14,633 nt of DNA, from NCBI GenBank assembly GCA_964592275.1, contig CAZQDJ010000027.1, positions 1 through 14,633 of the forward strand, read 5' to 3'. The translations under genes and the position numbers were made by a program. Below, one piece after another: positions 14,567 to 14,633 of the stretch. The DNA is from CANNBR01 sp964592275. GTDB taxonomy: Bacteria > Babelota > Babeliae > Babelales > CAIQNR01. Positions within the stretch are counted from its first letter, which is position 1. Each line of letters opens with the position of its first letter. The notes under the pieces are model-generated. The model did not search any database. It was not told where the DNA came from and saw nothing but the letters and a program-made list of their open reading frames with translations.

Positions 14567-14611
14567 TAATTTTATTAAAGAGCTTATCCGAAAATTAATA
14601 GATACATTAAA

Positions 14612-14633
14612 AAAGTCCCGTCATCCCCAGCGA
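14612..14633 (+). repeat. Start of a further short repeat unit, cut by the window edge
   Basis: The window ends in AAAGTCCCGTCATCCCCAGC plus two bases. This matches the beginning of units 1 and 2 (TCCCGTCATTCTCAGTGA) with ATCCCC where those have ATTCTC. The pairing partner would lie beyond the window; if it is a real unit, it should read close to GGGGAT. Confidence 0.55.

Overview
The window reads as a low-GC bacterial chromosome segment carrying four clear genes, one small candidate ORF, and an unusually dense set of structured repeats between the genes. Sec signal peptides, an FtsW-type cell-division glycosyltransferase and a giant, charge-poor exported protein suggest a didermic, probably host-associated bacterium. 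The overall flavour (one giant exported protein, short hairpin repeats in almost every spacer) recalls Candidatus Dependentiae (TM6) or similar intracellular lineages. That placement is an impression, not something the sequence proves.

Layout from left to right: a terminator for an upstream gene (10-36); ftsW on the plus strand (166-1269); a small exported protein on the minus strand whose stop codon abuts that of ftsW (1270-1599); a rearranged spacer (1589-2147) with a duplicated terminator/RBS block, an amputated copy of the small gene's start, and two roughly 85-100 bp repeat units in inverted orientation; pepA, leucyl aminopeptidase, on the minus strand (2152-3669); a structured repeat of about 430 bp (3786-4217); a 2686-residue exported protein of unknown function on the minus strand (4323-12383); a second copy of the structured repeat, about 510 bp (12508-13020); another short repeat unit (13053-13151); a membrane-anchored alpha/beta hydrolase on the minus strand (13382-14443); and the truncated start of one more short repeat unit at the right edge.

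The genes do not form an obvious pathway. ftsW and pepA are housekeeping genes, and the hydrolase is a generic Bem46/ABHD13-like enzyme. The two parts most worth attention are (i) the giant protein, which has a charged helical N-terminal part, a single hydrophobic segment, and then about 2100 residues of charge-poor sequence carrying a recurring, degenerate 'SLVTGxVY' motif, and (ii) the two repeat families. In both families the base-paired arms are kept while sequence changes, including compensatory changes visible between copies in this window, and hairpin modules at fixed positions are exchanged, inverted or replaced. The giant gene lies exactly between the two copies of the longer family.
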